Source of the DNA: a virus
Length of the DNA: 44,019 nucleotides
Reading direction: 5' to 3' (one strand)
Virus record (IMG/VR): IMGVR_UViG_3300003886_000010
Span: 1-44,019 of that record
Under the pieces are notes generated by a model, which saw nothing but the letters and a program-made list of their open reading frames with translations, was not told the origin of the DNA and made no database searches. This document shows, piece after piece, positions 17,231 to 26,066 of the stretch; position 1 is the stretch's first letter, and each line of letters opens with the position of its first letter. Both the position numbers and the translations under genes were made by a program.

Positions 17231-20200
17231 GTTTCGACGACTTTGCAGTTTTGCCTGGCCGCTTGCCCGCGACAATTTTGGAGCTTGATTTAGACTCATG
17301 CGAAAACCTTTACGGGTCCGCGCCGTGCGCGGCAACGCTAGCGCGCACAAACATTATAAGGGAGTCTCGAACTTTTGACGTAGGTGCGGTTTGGGCACCC
17401 TTCAATAGCGTTGTCAGCCCCAACGCTCAGGTCGCGCCGGATGGCACAACTACTGCGGACGCGCTCACCCCAGACAACTTTGCGATCAGCGAGGTGAAAG
17501 AACTAACTCAGCCGTTGAACTTGATCCTCTTAGACTTGGTTAGCTCTTTTGCGGTGGCGTGCTTTTTCAAACAGACGGCGATAAGCCCAACTAACGCGCG
17601 CGTCTTCATGCGAACTAATGGCGTTGATGGCGCTTTCGTAGACGTTAACTTAGACAACGGTATGGTGATTGATAGCGGCAATCTAAACACTGGCGCGCCG
17701 CTCGTCAGCTCTGCGGTGTCGCAGCCGGGGCTGATAGCCTCGCCCCCACCCGGTTGGTTTCGTGTGATTTTGGTGTTCAAGCTCGCCAGCTTGGTACTTC
17801 CGCAGATGCGCTTTGCACTTATCGACAAAGTAACTGGCAACGCAAGCTTTGTAGGTGTACCCGGCGGCGGCTTCTATATGTGGGAAGCGTCAATGCGGCC
17901 GGGAGAATCGCCGGGCATCTTCGCCACAACCACTGCCGCTATTTTGGATGGCATGGGTACGGTTGATGATATCTGCTTTAATACTTTTGGTACGTGCCAG
18001 GACCCGGCGAACTACGCCAAAGAGGTAAAGACTTACAGGTACATCGATACCATCAGTACACCGATAGAGATTAGCGACGCCTACCCAGCGATATCAGAGA
18101 ACGGTGTAAAGTTTACACCTACCCGTTTGCAACCAGGGGGGGACTTGAGCATCCGAGGTAAGGTGACTGTTCGCTTGCAGGACTTTACAGACCCCGACGC
18201 AGGCGGTCCGAAAGCCGCAAGTGGCAACGTGGTGGATAAGTACAACCGCCTAAGAACGTATGACCCTGAAAGCCGTGGCACACACTTCGGTAAACTTAAA
18301 GCTCGCAACGAGTTTTATGTCGGGCGACCGATGCGCGTCCTTGAAGGTTATATGGACGAGCCTTTTAGCCTGGCTAATTTCCGCACGCGTGAGTACATCA
18401 TAGAAGAAATACGCGGGCCAGGCCCACGCGGTGAAGTTGAGATAGTGGGCAAAGATGTTCTGAGCCTGGCCATCAACACCCGCGCGAAAGCGCCTACACC
18501 TAGCGTAGGAACTTTGGCTGCTGCTATGACGGCGGTACAGACAACTCTGACAGTGGGCGCGGGCGAGGGGGTTGCCTACGACGTTGATGTTAACGTGCGT
18601 GTTGACGACGAAATAATGACAGTAGCCAGCCGCGCGGCGGACGTGCTAACAGTAACGCGAGGCGACGGCGGCACAACGGCGGAGGAGCATGACGCTGGGC
18701 AGGCGGTACAGTCGTGTCTGACCTACGTTGACGAGCCTGTAATAAACGTTATTCAAACCCTGCTAGAAAACTTTTCTAGCGTGCCCCCAGCATTCATACC
18801 TTTTGTTGACTGGCAGGCAGAGGAAGCCGCGAGCTTAGCGGGGTATGATGTAACCACCATAATAAGCGAGCCTACTGGGGTCACCCAGTTGCTCAAGGAA
18901 ATTATGGAAGTGACGTTAATAGACTTGTGGTATGACGATGTTGCTCAGGAGATAAAGCTCAAGTTAGAGACGCCGTTTAGCACGGTTATAGGCACTATCG
19001 ACGATGAGAGTGTCATACTGCAAAACACGCTTAAGACAAAAGACGATCAAAACCGGCGACTGTCCCGCGTGCTCATTTGGTACGGCATTAGAAATTTTGC
19101 ACAGGACTTGTCAGAGGCATCCAACTACGGCCTTGCTAACTTCGACATTGAGGCTGACAAAGAAAGCGTTAACAAGTTTAACGACGAGCGTGTAAAAGTT
19201 ATCTTCTCGCGCTGGTTCGATGCTTCAAATGATACCCAGGTGCAGCTCACCAGTCAGCGATTGTTAGCTCGATTCGGGCGCGTGCCCGTGGAGCTGTCAT
19301 TCAGCGTGGATGCTAAAGACGTCAATACGTTCAACACTGGCGATGTGATAGACATAAAATCTCGAATCATTCAGGACCCTACCGGAGCAAATAAAGTTGA
19401 TCGGTTCCAGATCATAGAAAGCCGCCCCCACTTTCCTGCTAGCCAGTACGCATACACTGCGCTGGCATTTTTTATCGACCCTATTTCCCAAGGCCCTCTG
19501 GTAATCAACGTCAACCGAACTGACCTCGATTTGTTTGTAGAGTTTGGTGGACCGCCGACTCCGGTGGAAGTCACGGTAACCATTAACGCCGGGGTCATAG
19601 TCGATGCATCTAAGGGCAACGCGGCAATCACCACAGGTGCGCTGCACCCAGACAGCATCATAACGATAGTAAACAGCGGCACGATTCGTGGACACTCTGG
19701 GGTTGGCGGTGATGGCGGCGACGCTCAGATAACTTGTGTGTCCCTGCCAGAGTTTCCCCCACCCGGTGACCTGCTATTCCTTACCTTCACAGGCGATGGC
19801 GACCCCGGCCAGGCGGGCGGTGATGCGGTCAACCAAACTATCGACGAGATGTTTATTGACAACACCGCGCTTGGTAACATCTTTGGCGGCGGCGGTGGTG
19901 GCGGTGGTGGCGGCTCGCGAACCTTCCCCCTTGCACCAGGGCGAGCTGCGGGCGGCGGCGGTGGTGGTGGCGGCCGTGGCAGCGACGGCGTGGGCTGTGC
20001 AGGCGCAGGCGGCGTGGCCACGTCATTCACTGATTTTGGTTGTCCGGTGCCAGACCTCGCCAACGGCAGCGTAGGCACGGACGGCAGCGAGGTGGGTGCT
20101 GGGGCCGGGGGTGCAGGCGGCAGCGCTGGGGGCAACGCGGGTGCGGCGGGTAGTGCTGGCGCAGATTGGGCTGAGGTAGGCACGGTGGGTGTTGCGGCTG

Positions 20201-20313
20201 GCAGCCTCGGCGGTGCGGGCGGCGTCGGAGGATTTGCGGTTAGGAAGAATGGCGGCACTCTAACGTTTTTAGGCGGTAACAACCCAACTCAAGTTAAGGG
20301 CAGTGTGGCGTAA
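17227..20313 (+). CDS. Tail hub protein with glycine-rich adhesin end
   Basis: 1028-residue tail tip protein starting at GTG in a GTGA overlap. An N-terminal Cys pair (SCENLYGSAPCAA, about 18-30) and a second near 251-258 (CFNTFGTCQDP), then a hub-like stretch YRYIDTISTPIEISDAYPAI..FTPTRLQPGGDLSIRG, match the cysteine-bearing central hub proteins of siphoviruses that recruit an Fe-S cluster or disulfides. The last 260 residues end in an INAGVIVDASKG..IVNSGTIRGHSG repeat and long glycine runs (two uninterrupted runs of about 8-10 Gly), resembling the polyglycine-helix receptor-binding ends of lambda J-like and gp38-type adhesins. The protein is therefore likely both hub and receptor binder. 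Confidence 0.75.
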   Translation: MSFDDFAVLPGRLPATILELDLDSCENLYGSAPCAATLARTNIIRESRTFDVGAVWAPFNSVVSPNAQVAPDGTTTADALTPDNFAISEVKELTQPLNLILLDLVSSFAVACFFKQTAISPTNARVFMRTNGVDGAFVDVNLDNGMVIDSGNLNTGAPLVSSAVSQPGLIASPPPGWFRVILVFKLASLVLPQMRFALIDKVTGNASFVGVPGGGFYMWEASMRPGESPGIFATTTAAILDGMGTVDDICFNTFGTCQDPANYAKEVKTYRYIDTISTPIEISDAYPAISENGVKFTPTRLQPGGDLSIRGKVTVRLQDFTDPDAGGPKAASGNVVDKYNRLRTYDPESRGTHFGKLKARNEFYVGRPMRVLEGYMDEPFSLANFRTREYIIEEIRGPGPRGEVEIVGKDVLSLAINTRAKAPTPSVGTLAAAMTAVQTTLTVGAGEGVAYDVDVNVRVDDEIMTVASRAADVLTVTRGDGGTTAEEHDAGQAVQSCLTYVDEPVINVIQTLLENFSSVPPAFIPFVDWQAEEAASLAGYDVTTIISEPTGVTQLLKEIMEVTLIDLWYDDVAQEIKLKLETPFSTVIGTIDDESVILQNTLKTKDDQNRRLSRVLIWYGIRNFAQDLSEASNYGLANFDIEADKESVNKFNDERVKVIFSRWFDASNDTQVQLTSQRLLARFGRVPVELSFSVDAKDVNTFNTGDVIDIKSRIIQDPTGANKVDRFQIIESRPHFPASQYAYTALAFFIDPISQGPLVINVNRTDLDLFVEFGGPPTPVEVTVTINAGVIVDASKGNAAITTGALHPDSIITIVNSGTIRGHSGVGGDGGDAQITCVSLPEFPPPGDLLFLTFTGDGDPGQAGGDAVNQTIDEMFIDNTALGNIFGGGGGGGGGGSRTFPLAPGRAAGGGGGGGGRGSDGVGCAGAGGVATSFTDFGCPVPDLANGSVGTDGSEVGAGAGGAGGSAGGNAGAAGSAGADWAEVGTVGVAAGSLGGAGGVGGFAVRKNGGTLTFLGGNNPTQVKGSVA

Positions 20314-21395
20314 TGAAAAAGCATATAGACAACGTTCAGAATTTAGAAGGCGATGCTATCAGCGCCGTCACTGTAACGATAAGGCGAAGCTCTGATAGTT
20401 CGCTCGCCTCTATTTTCAGCGATGATTTGGCAATCCCAACCCCGCTAGCCAACCCGTTCACCAACGATAGCGACGGCGAGTTCTTCTTTTTTGCGCCAAA
20501 CGATGAATACGATATTTTGCTTAGCGGCGCGGCTTCCGAAACACGCGCCAACGTAACTCTGTTCGATCCTGATGATGCGCTTATTCGCGGTCCTATTCTC
20601 GTCGGTTCGACGGCCGGACCTACACTGCTAGCTATCGGCCAGGTGATTGTTGCCGACGTATCGGCTAATGCGGTTGTCTTGACGCTCCCCCCCGACCCCG
20701 GCGCAAGTGTGCAGAACCCCGACATTGTAGTTCAACACCTTGTAGGTGACATAAGCGCTAACAACGTAACGATACAACGCAATGGCGAACTGATTGGTGG
20801 GGTCGCTGCCGATCTGGTAATGAGCATACCCAATGAGTCGGTGCGTTTAATTTGGGCTGGTTCTGCGAACGGCTGGGCGGTGCAGCGCATCGGTGCTTCC
20901 GCCCCGGTTGGGGTTACTAGCGGACCCGGAACTTACTACAAGACTGCGGACACAGCCCGCAGCTCAACTATAGCCCCCGCCATCGATACTCATTTGACGA
21001 CCGGCGCGGGCGGCTTGGACGGTACGGCGCGCTATCGCTTTAAGGCGGTGCTGCAATTCGAGTGTGCGAGCGCCGTGCCGAATATTTTACTGGCCGTGTC
21101 TGGCAGCGCTGCGGCAACGTTCGGTATTCACTACATGGGAAATGACGAACACAGCACACCCTTTGGGGAGAATACGGTGGGGGATGCCAGCGACATTATC
21201 GGCTCGTCTGCAAACTTCTCTATGGACGGAGTGAACGACTTTATGATTACGATAGAGGGCTTTTGTAGCTTCTCGTCTGGGGGTGCCGCGTCTCGCCAAC
21301 TGAACATCGCGTGGTCACAAGCAACCTCAGACGCAACCGCCCTGATACTTAAGGAAGGTAGCTGGTTTGAAGTTCTTAAGATTGCGGATATCTAG
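20313..21395 (+). CDS. Tail fiber / tip-associated structural protein
   Basis: 360-residue protein following the tail hub. The N-terminus (NVQNLEGDAISAVTVTIRRSSDSSLASIFSDD..DGEFFFFAPNDEYDILLSG) has the pattern of small beta-sandwich domains that begin many phage fibers. The middle (DVSANAVVLTLPPDPGASVQNPDIVV) and the end (a C-terminal beta domain with FRAVLQFE-like FKAVLQFECASAVPN and DATALILKEGSWFEVLKI) are typical of distal phage proteins. It shares one nucleotide with the hub gene stop (TAATG). Receptor recognition is inferred. Confidence 0.65.
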   Translation: MKKHIDNVQNLEGDAISAVTVTIRRSSDSSLASIFSDDLAIPTPLANPFTNDSDGEFFFFAPNDEYDILLSGAASETRANVTLFDPDDALIRGPILVGSTAGPTLLAIGQVIVADVSANAVVLTLPPDPGASVQNPDIVVQHLVGDISANNVTIQRNGELIGGVAADLVMSIPNESVRLIWAGSANGWAVQRIGASAPVGVTSGPGTYYKTADTARSSTIAPAIDTHLTTGAGGLDGTARYRFKAVLQFECASAVPNILLAVSGSAAATFGIHYMGNDEHSTPFGENTVGDASDIIGSSANFSMDGVNDFMITIEGFCSFSSGGAASRQLNIAWSQATSDATALILKEGSWFEVLKIADI

Positions 21396-21398
21396 GCA

Positions 21399-21815
21399 GT
21401 GGAGCTTTGCATCAACCGAGTATCAACCCACGACGTTATAGGCACGTTCGGAACGCTTAAGTGGGACGAGGACTCAGCACCCTTTGCGCTCTGCTGTGAG
21501 GACCCTTGGCTCGATAACAAAGCTTGGGTGTCGTGCATACCTGCCGGACGATACTTAGCCCGGCGCGTTGACTCCCCCAGGTTTGGAGACACATTCGAGA
21601 TTACTAAAGTAGAGGGCCGCACCAATATACTTTTTCACAAAGGCAATACGCACCTCAACACCAACGGGTGTGTTCTTGTTGGTGAGCAGTTTTTGTTTTT
21701 AGGCGGCATTCCTGCTATCGGATCGTCTATGTCCGGTTATAGGGAGTTCATGCGTCGCTTGGAAGGCTCTGATAGTTTCAACGTGCGTATTGTTTGGTCT
21801 CAATATGAGCGCTAA
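21399..21815 (+). CDS. DUF5675 protein, candidate endolysin-position gene
   Basis: 138-residue protein starting at GTG. It fits DUF5675 closely: TFGTLKWDEDSAPFALCCEDPWLDNKAWVSCIPAG, then RYLARRVDSPRFGDTFEITKVEGRTNILFHKGNTHLNTNGCVLVG. The conserved H-x-GN and the terminal NGCVLVG with Cys resemble a catalytic layout, but a peptidoglycan activity for the family is not established to my knowledge. It lies just before membrane genes and the spanins, where an endolysin is expected, and no other lysozyme-like protein is visible. Endolysin is therefore a reasonable hypothesis. Confidence 0.75.
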   Translation: MELCINRVSTHDVIGTFGTLKWDEDSAPFALCCEDPWLDNKAWVSCIPAGRYLARRVDSPRFGDTFEITKVEGRTNILFHKGNTHLNTNGCVLVGEQFLFLGGIPAIGSSMSGYREFMRRLEGSDSFNVRIVWSQYER

Positions 21816-22062
21816 AACATGGAACGATTACCGCGTAGTCCCACGCATCCTTATAATAAGCTACTACATTTTTTTCGCCTACGCTTGGTTGTGGGTGGTG
21901 GGTTGGTTTATGACCTACGAGTTCACTGAGATCGAAAACGAGCTGGTTGCACTAGCGGTTGTCGCGTTCCCTGGTGGCATCTTAACCATACTGACAACGG
22001 TCCTTGGCACACTGACCAACAACTACTTTAGAACGGGCAACGGAAACGGCAAGAGTACGTGA
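21805..22062 (+). CDS. Small two-TM protein, candidate holin
   Basis: 85-residue membrane protein with two hydrophobic segments (about residues 10-30, ILIISYYIFFAYAWLWVVGW, and 45-66, ALAVVAFPGGILTILTTVLG) and a polar, Lys-bearing C-terminus. ATG 21805 overlaps the DUF5675 stop by 11 nt. Size, topology and position between a lysis candidate and spanins fit a class II-type holin. No holin family signature was recognised. Confidence 0.6.
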   Translation: MSAKTWNDYRVVPRILIISYYIFFAYAWLWVVGWFMTYEFTEIENELVALAVVAFPGGILTILTTVLGTLTNNYFRTGNGNGKST

Positions 22063-22460
22063 CGGACGAAGGTAAGCATCGCTGGTGGTCCGACTACACC
22101 GCTGCGCTGCAGGCGTTTGGGGCCACACTCGCGGTGCTCGCTGGGTTAATGGCCTGGCTGGTGAATTACCATGATGTTTATGCCGACGCCAGATATGTGC
22201 TAAAGGGTGAGCTGCGCGCCACTATAGAAGCGCTTGGTGAAACCTTAGACGCACGCGCTGCTGCCGAACATCGTAGCGTTGTAGAGGAACGCATAGTAGA
22301 TTTGGAAGATGATATTATTTGGTTCAGCGAGAACGGCGCAGCGCCGAGTGCATTGCGCCGATGCCGAAAATTAACCAGGGCCGTGCGTGAATGGAATGAC
22401 ATCGCCAAGCCCGAAATGTGGCAATCCGATAGGGTTGTTCAAAGGGTGTGTGACCAATGA
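22059..22460 (+). CDS. Single-TM lysis-region protein
   Basis: 133-residue protein with one membrane segment near residues 15-36 (ALQAFGATLAVLAGLMAWLV) and a long charged, helical C-terminal domain (about 40-133). It starts at GTG in a GTGA overlap and ends in an ATGA overlap with the i-spanin gene, so it is inside the lysis operon. It could be a second holin/antiholin or an accessory membrane protein. The family is not recognised. Confidence 0.6.
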   Translation: MTDEGKHRWWSDYTAALQAFGATLAVLAGLMAWLVNYHDVYADARYVLKGELRATIEALGETLDARAAAEHRSVVEERIVDLEDDIIWFSENGAAPSALRRCRKLTRAVREWNDIAKPEMWQSDRVVQRVCDQ

Positions 22461-22999
22461 GCGCAATTTTAGCGTGGCTTAACAGGGCAGCCGGGCTGGT
22501 GCCGCCAATGGTCTATGCGGCAGTTGTCGCCGCTCTGGGCACGTGGTCAATCTCTCAGGCGTGGCGGTTAGACAGCGCTAGGCTGGAACTCCGCGAGGCC
22601 CACGCGTCTGTTGCACGCGCCAAAAATGTTAACGACGATAACAAGCATCTAATTGCAGGGTTCGTCGAGTCTAATGCAGCGTGTTTCGCCGGACGCCGAG
22701 CGGACGCAGATAAATTTACAGTGGCTAGGGCACAGTGGGGGATGCAGCGCATTGCCTTAAACGCCACAGCCTTAGAGGTTAGAACAAATGAGATTGAAGT
22801 TTACAGGGACCCAACTTGCTCTGAGCTGGCGCGCGTTGACGTTAGCCTTGCTTGTCCCGATCTGGCTCGGGGGTTGCGCGAGCGCTCCGACCGTCTTAAC
22901 AAAATACGTGACCGTTACGAAAGAAGTGCCGGTACGGGTGTTGGTGCCGCCCAACTTGTTGACGCATCCGGCGAGGTGCGAGTTCCCGCCGGGGGATAA
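22457..22999 (+). CDS. Inner-membrane spanin (Rz-like)
   Basis: 180-residue type II membrane protein: an N-terminal membrane segment at about residues 12-33, then a long charged periplasmic domain with heptad-like helices (SARLELREAHASVARAKNVNDDNKH). Spanins fuse inner and outer membranes at the last step of lysis. The identification is strengthened by the lipoprotein gene that starts inside it in another frame. Confidence 0.8.
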   Translation: MSAILAWLNRAAGLVPPMVYAAVVAALGTWSISQAWRLDSARLELREAHASVARAKNVNDDNKHLIAGFVESNAACFAGRRADADKFTVARAQWGMQRIALNATALEVRTNEIEVYRDPTCSELARVDVSLACPDLARGLRERSDRLNKIRDRYERSAGTGVGAAQLVDASGEVRVPAGG

Positions 23000-23111
23000 A
23001 ATCTATATGTTCGACCTCGACGAGTTTATTTCTTGCGTAGTTGATTCTCTGATTATCTACTACGAACAGATTGAGCGGATCAAAGAAACTCAGGTGGCCC
23101 CTATACTCTAA
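22788..23111 (+). CDS. Outer-membrane lipoprotein spanin (Rz1-like)
   Basis: 107-residue lipoprotein. A signal peptide with basic start and hydrophobic core ends in a lipobox W-L-G-G-C with acylated Cys30, followed by ASAPTVLTKYVTVTKEVPVRV, a Pro-bearing periplasmic arm. It begins inside the Rz gene in a different frame and overlaps it by 212 nt, extending 112 nt beyond: the classic overlapping Rz/Rz1 layout. The C-terminal part is longer than in lambda Rz1 (60 residues before processing). Confidence 0.85.
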   Translation: MRLKFTGTQLALSWRALTLALLVPIWLGGCASAPTVLTKYVTVTKEVPVRVLVPPNLLTHPARCEFPPGDKIYMFDLDEFISCVVDSLIIYYEQIERIKETQVAPIL

Positions 23112-25039
23112 TGAACATGGTCGTTGACGATACCTTTAGAGCAGCGTGGGTTCCTGCCGCACAGGCATTCTCAGTGTCGGCAGATGGCAGCACGTCAGTG
23201 GCAACGGCGCGCATCGGGGGGCTGCCCAGTGACGGCGGCGTGATTGTTGGCGGACTACCCCCCTACTTTATCGGCTCGGTGGCATTCTTTCCCAGCGCGC
23301 CGGTGGTCGGGCTGACGCTCACACAAACCACCTCGCTTATTTTCGGCGACACAGTTGCGATAACATCAGCACCCGCCACCGTTGGCGGCAACTACGTGGG
23401 CACTATTAGGGCCGTTGTGCTGGACAGCTCCGCCCCCAACAAGGCAATCACAGTAGACTTGCCCTTTACGGTTAGCGTTGCAATCCAGAACACCTTCGCC
23501 AGCACGCTGTTGAATTTAATGGTGTCCCACTACTGGGCGATGGACGAGACCAGCGGGGTGACGCTTGCGGACACGGGCGTCGGTGGTGGTCTGGACCTTA
23601 CACTCACCGCAGCGGACAACTTCTACCACCGGGCTTGGCTGCCAGGTCCTCGCGCCGACCCGCCGGTTTACGGCCTATGGAAGTACAACAGCACGCTGCC
23701 CCGCCCGCAGTTCGCGGGGGGCGACCCCGTAGCGGGGTATGCCACTGGCTGTGTCGGTTGTTGGTTTATGCTCAGCAGCGCTAACGGCGTTAAGAATGCG
23801 CTGGTGCTGCAAAGCTATTCTAATAGTTTCGAGCTTAAGCACGGCATAACTATAACCGCAGACCTTCGAATTCGGTTTGAAGTCAAAGGCAGCTTCGGAA
23901 ATGATATTCTAGTTCAGACTGCCGCTAATTTTGTAGACCTCGGCGTGCCGTACTACGTGCATTGCGAGCAAGTAGGTGACGGCGGGGGGCTGGACCTTTA
24001 CGTGAACGGGGTAGACCTCGGGCTGGTTACTCAAGTTAGTGGGGGGTTGTCCATAGATGGCTATGTGGATACGTTCATAAGCGCGGGCGCTGGGCCTCAC
24101 GCGCCAACGCAACTAAGTGTTGGGTCCAACGGCCCCGGAGGCTCAGAAGGCACTTTTATCGGAGTGATTGGCGCGCCGTACATGGGTCGCAATGTGACCT
24201 TTGGCCCGGTCAACGTTCTGTCTCTTTTCAACAACGCCCAGCCCAACCTTCCAGCCAGCGATTTCCACGAGTTTGTTCAGGATTTGGGGTATGCCGATAA
24301 GAGTTTGATCGGGTTTCACGGAGGCTCGTATGTTGGCAACAATTCCCAAGGCGTTAACATGGCTGCGTTTACCCGAAACGTCACCTTCAACGCCGCTGGA
24401 GCCACCGCCCCCAGTGCGCAGAATGTGCTGGACAACGCAGGCGTTGGGTTACAGGTTGCGTCTCGGTACGACATGTACAAACAAGTCTATGGCACCAACA
24501 GCCCCACTTATTTTACAGTCGCGCCCATTAACTGGGAGCCCACCGCTGGGCGCACCGCTGGCACGGTAATAGCGACTGTGACAGTCAATGCGGTGCCTAC
24601 CGGCATTATCAAAACCATATGGACCTTTGGGGCCAACCCAGCGAACAGCCTTGAGCTGGGCGTTGTGGGGACCGCCTCGGGGTGGGTCCTGTACTTCTTA
24701 GCCCGCTTAGGTGGGGGTGGGCTAATCTACGAGGTAAGGTCGAGCGTTATCGAAGACAACTCCGGGCCGAACTTCGGCCAGCTCGCGGTGGTGCAGGACG
24801 GGGTGAGCCCGCGCCTGTACTGGAACGGCATCGACGTGACCGGCGTGCCTAGCACCAGCACTACCCCGACAATCTGGGTGCCATCTTTCGGCGCGAGTTC
24901 TAGGTGGGGGGGTGAGGCGGCCAGCGCATCGACAAATAATTGGCAGCCTGGACACCTTCACCAGATGCAGGAATTCATAAAGGCCCTCACCCCCGCGCAG
25001 GTCCTCGGCAACTACAACGCTGCTATCGGCGTGCTTTAG
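23111..25039 (+). CDS. Lectin-like (LamG-type) fiber protein
   Basis: 642-residue, beta-rich, weakly charged protein at the end of the late operon. Two likely concanavalin/LamG-like modules are seen: one starting near residue 137 (SHYWAMDETSGVTLADTG) with a DLYVNGVDLGLV strand pair near 300, and a second at about 480-640 (SLELGVVGTASGWVLYFLARL..PRLYWNGIDVTGV). Such domains bind sugars, so a receptor-binding or virion-surface role is likely. It shares one nucleotide with the Rz1 stop (TAATG). Location after the lysis genes is unusual for a fiber but occurs in some phages. Confidence 0.65.
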   Translation: MNMVVDDTFRAAWVPAAQAFSVSADGSTSVATARIGGLPSDGGVIVGGLPPYFIGSVAFFPSAPVVGLTLTQTTSLIFGDTVAITSAPATVGGNYVGTIRAVVLDSSAPNKAITVDLPFTVSVAIQNTFASTLLNLMVSHYWAMDETSGVTLADTGVGGGLDLTLTAADNFYHRAWLPGPRADPPVYGLWKYNSTLPRPQFAGGDPVAGYATGCVGCWFMLSSANGVKNALVLQSYSNSFELKHGITITADLRIRFEVKGSFGNDILVQTAANFVDLGVPYYVHCEQVGDGGGLDLYVNGVDLGLVTQVSGGLSIDGYVDTFISAGAGPHAPTQLSVGSNGPGGSEGTFIGVIGAPYMGRNVTFGPVNVLSLFNNAQPNLPASDFHEFVQDLGYADKSLIGFHGGSYVGNNSQGVNMAAFTRNVTFNAAGATAPSAQNVLDNAGVGLQVASRYDMYKQVYGTNSPTYFTVAPINWEPTAGRTAGTVIATVTVNAVPTGIIKTIWTFGANPANSLELGVVGTASGWVLYFLARLGGGGLIYEVRSSVIEDNSGPNFGQLAVVQDGVSPRLYWNGIDVTGVPSTSTTPTIWVPSFGASSRWGGEAASASTNNWQPGHLHQMQEFIKALTPAQVLGNYNAAIGVL

Positions 25040-25048
25040 ATCGACTAT

Positions 25049-25128
25049 GGTCCCCCGCTCTGAAGTTGAGCGTGCTGGTTTTGGTTGGGTCCTTTCCAGC
25101 GCACACCGCTTAACCGGAGCGGGGGGCC
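25049..25128. terminator. Candidate bidirectional hairpin between late and early operons
   Basis: Twelve-base arms ggtcccccgctc (25049-25060) and gagcggggggcc (25117-25128) can pair with one G-T mismatch across a 56-nt loop. It lies between the plus-strand late operon and the end of the minus-strand operon. There is no clear U-run, so factor-independent strength is uncertain. An orphan copy of the AGGACCCAAC leader lies in the loop on the minus strand at 25084-25095. Confidence 0.5.
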
Positions 25129-25132
25129 TCCA

Positions 25133-25504
25133 TCACCCCCACCCGGATCGCAGGGTTTCCAGGCAGCGCTGGTAGTCCCGCGTCTCGTCCTCGGTGGGCT
25201 CAGTTCCGGCGAGCATTAGGGCGTGGTCCACACACATCCGCATGGACCCCCTTCGGTGGGGGAACGGGTAGGCGCAGCAGCGGCAGATGTGTTGCTTGGC
25301 CCTGGCCCGCTTGGTGATAGCGTCAATACTGGTGACATCGAGCGACCCGCAGGTGGTGCACTTGGTTGAGCTTTCCCGTTTGTAGGCCAACGGGTGCCGC
25401 TTGAGCGTGTACCGCGCCGAGCAGTCAGAGCCGTATCTGCGGCGGTGTGACCGGCGGCAGGCGTTGCAGCGCATTACATGGCGCTTGTAGGTTCTGCTGA
25501 CCAC
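25133..25504 (-). CDS. Cysteine-rich zinc-ribbon protein
   Basis: 123-residue protein with Cys pairs arranged CNAC near residue 13-16, CTTC near 49-52, and CRCC near 74-77, then HRRGSMRMC, suggesting two zinc-binding knuckles or an HNH-like metal site. Very basic N-terminus (many Arg/His). The GTG start at 25504 shares its G with the stop of a small upstream ORF. It is the last gene of the minus-strand operon. A DNA or RNA binding role is likely; nuclease activity cannot be shown. Confidence 0.6.
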   Translation of the reverse strand: MVSRTYKRHVMRCNACRRSHRRRYGSDCSARYTLKRHPLAYKRESSTKCTTCGSLDVTSIDAITKRARAKQHICRCCAYPFPHRRGSMRMCVDHALMLAGTEPTEDETRDYQRCLETLRSGWG

Positions 25505-25623
25505 TAGACAGGCCCCCCGCCCACGCCAAGCGCCCGTTTGGTGGGACCAAATGGCGGGGTTTGGGGGTCCGATGGGGAAGGGTTGGCCTCGCGCCCTGTA
25601 GGGGGGCTCTCAGGAGCGCACAC
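25504..25623 (-). CDS. Possible 39-residue proline-rich peptide
   Basis: GTG-initiated ORF filling the gap between two genes; its TAG stop shares one nucleotide with the GTG start of the zinc-ribbon gene (TAGTG), like other couplings in this operon. The product is Pro/Gly-rich and disordered. The same DNA contains a 9-bp hairpin (ccgtttggt / accaaatgg, 25534-25554) inside GC-rich flanks, so the stretch may instead be a structured RNA leader. Confidence 0.35.
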   Translation of the reverse strand: MCAPESPPTGREANPSPSDPQTPPFGPTKRALGVGGGPV

Positions 25624-25629
25624 GGCGGG

Positions 25630-25986
25630 CTAGTTTCCGCCTGGCGACATATCGACCCTGACCAATATCGACCGCATGTAGATGGTTTGGAGGCAAACGC
25701 CATGGCGCTGTGCGATGGTCCTGTAATATAGGGGCTCGACCTCTGCGAGTAGGGCCTGACGCCGCGCAAGGTCTGGCAGCGCGACGGCGTGTTTCGGCTT
25801 TCTCAGCACCACCGACCCGTTCTTGCGCAGCTCAAGCGCCATTTTGTAGCACCTATCCAGGCACACCCCGCAGCGCGCCGCTATCTTCCGCATGGTGAAC
25901 TGATGCAGCTCAGCCTTAACTTCAAAACCGCGCTGAACGTCGGCGTCGATTGACGCTAACGCTTCGGGCGTTAGGTGCTTAGTCAT
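25630..25986 (-). CDS. HTH-containing small protein
   Basis: 118-residue protein with two helix-turn-helix-like segments: MRKIAARCGVCLDRCYKMAL at about 32-51 and RTIAQRHGVCLQTIYMRSIL near 90-109. Each has the pattern of a three-helix DNA-binding unit (IAxxxGVxxxTIY). The ATG at 25986 follows GAGGATGCGCTGGT. It may be a regulator of the minus-strand operon. No named family is recognised. Confidence 0.6.
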   Translation of the reverse strand: MTKHLTPEALASIDADVQRGFEVKAELHQFTMRKIAARCGVCLDRCYKMALELRKNGSVVLRKPKHAVALPDLARRQALLAEVEPLYYRTIAQRHGVCLQTIYMRSILVRVDMSPGGN

Positions 25987-26066
25987 ACCAGCGCATCCTC
26001 GATCGAGATCGTCCAATCAGGAATAGAACGCAAAGCATTCTTGCCGTTTTGGCATGACGGCCAGGC

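Noticed and set aside
19725-20282. Long antisense ORF rich in proline opposite the glycine-rich hub end
   Set aside because: It is the mirror of GGN repeats on the other strand; composition and lack of a start signal mark it as a shadow.
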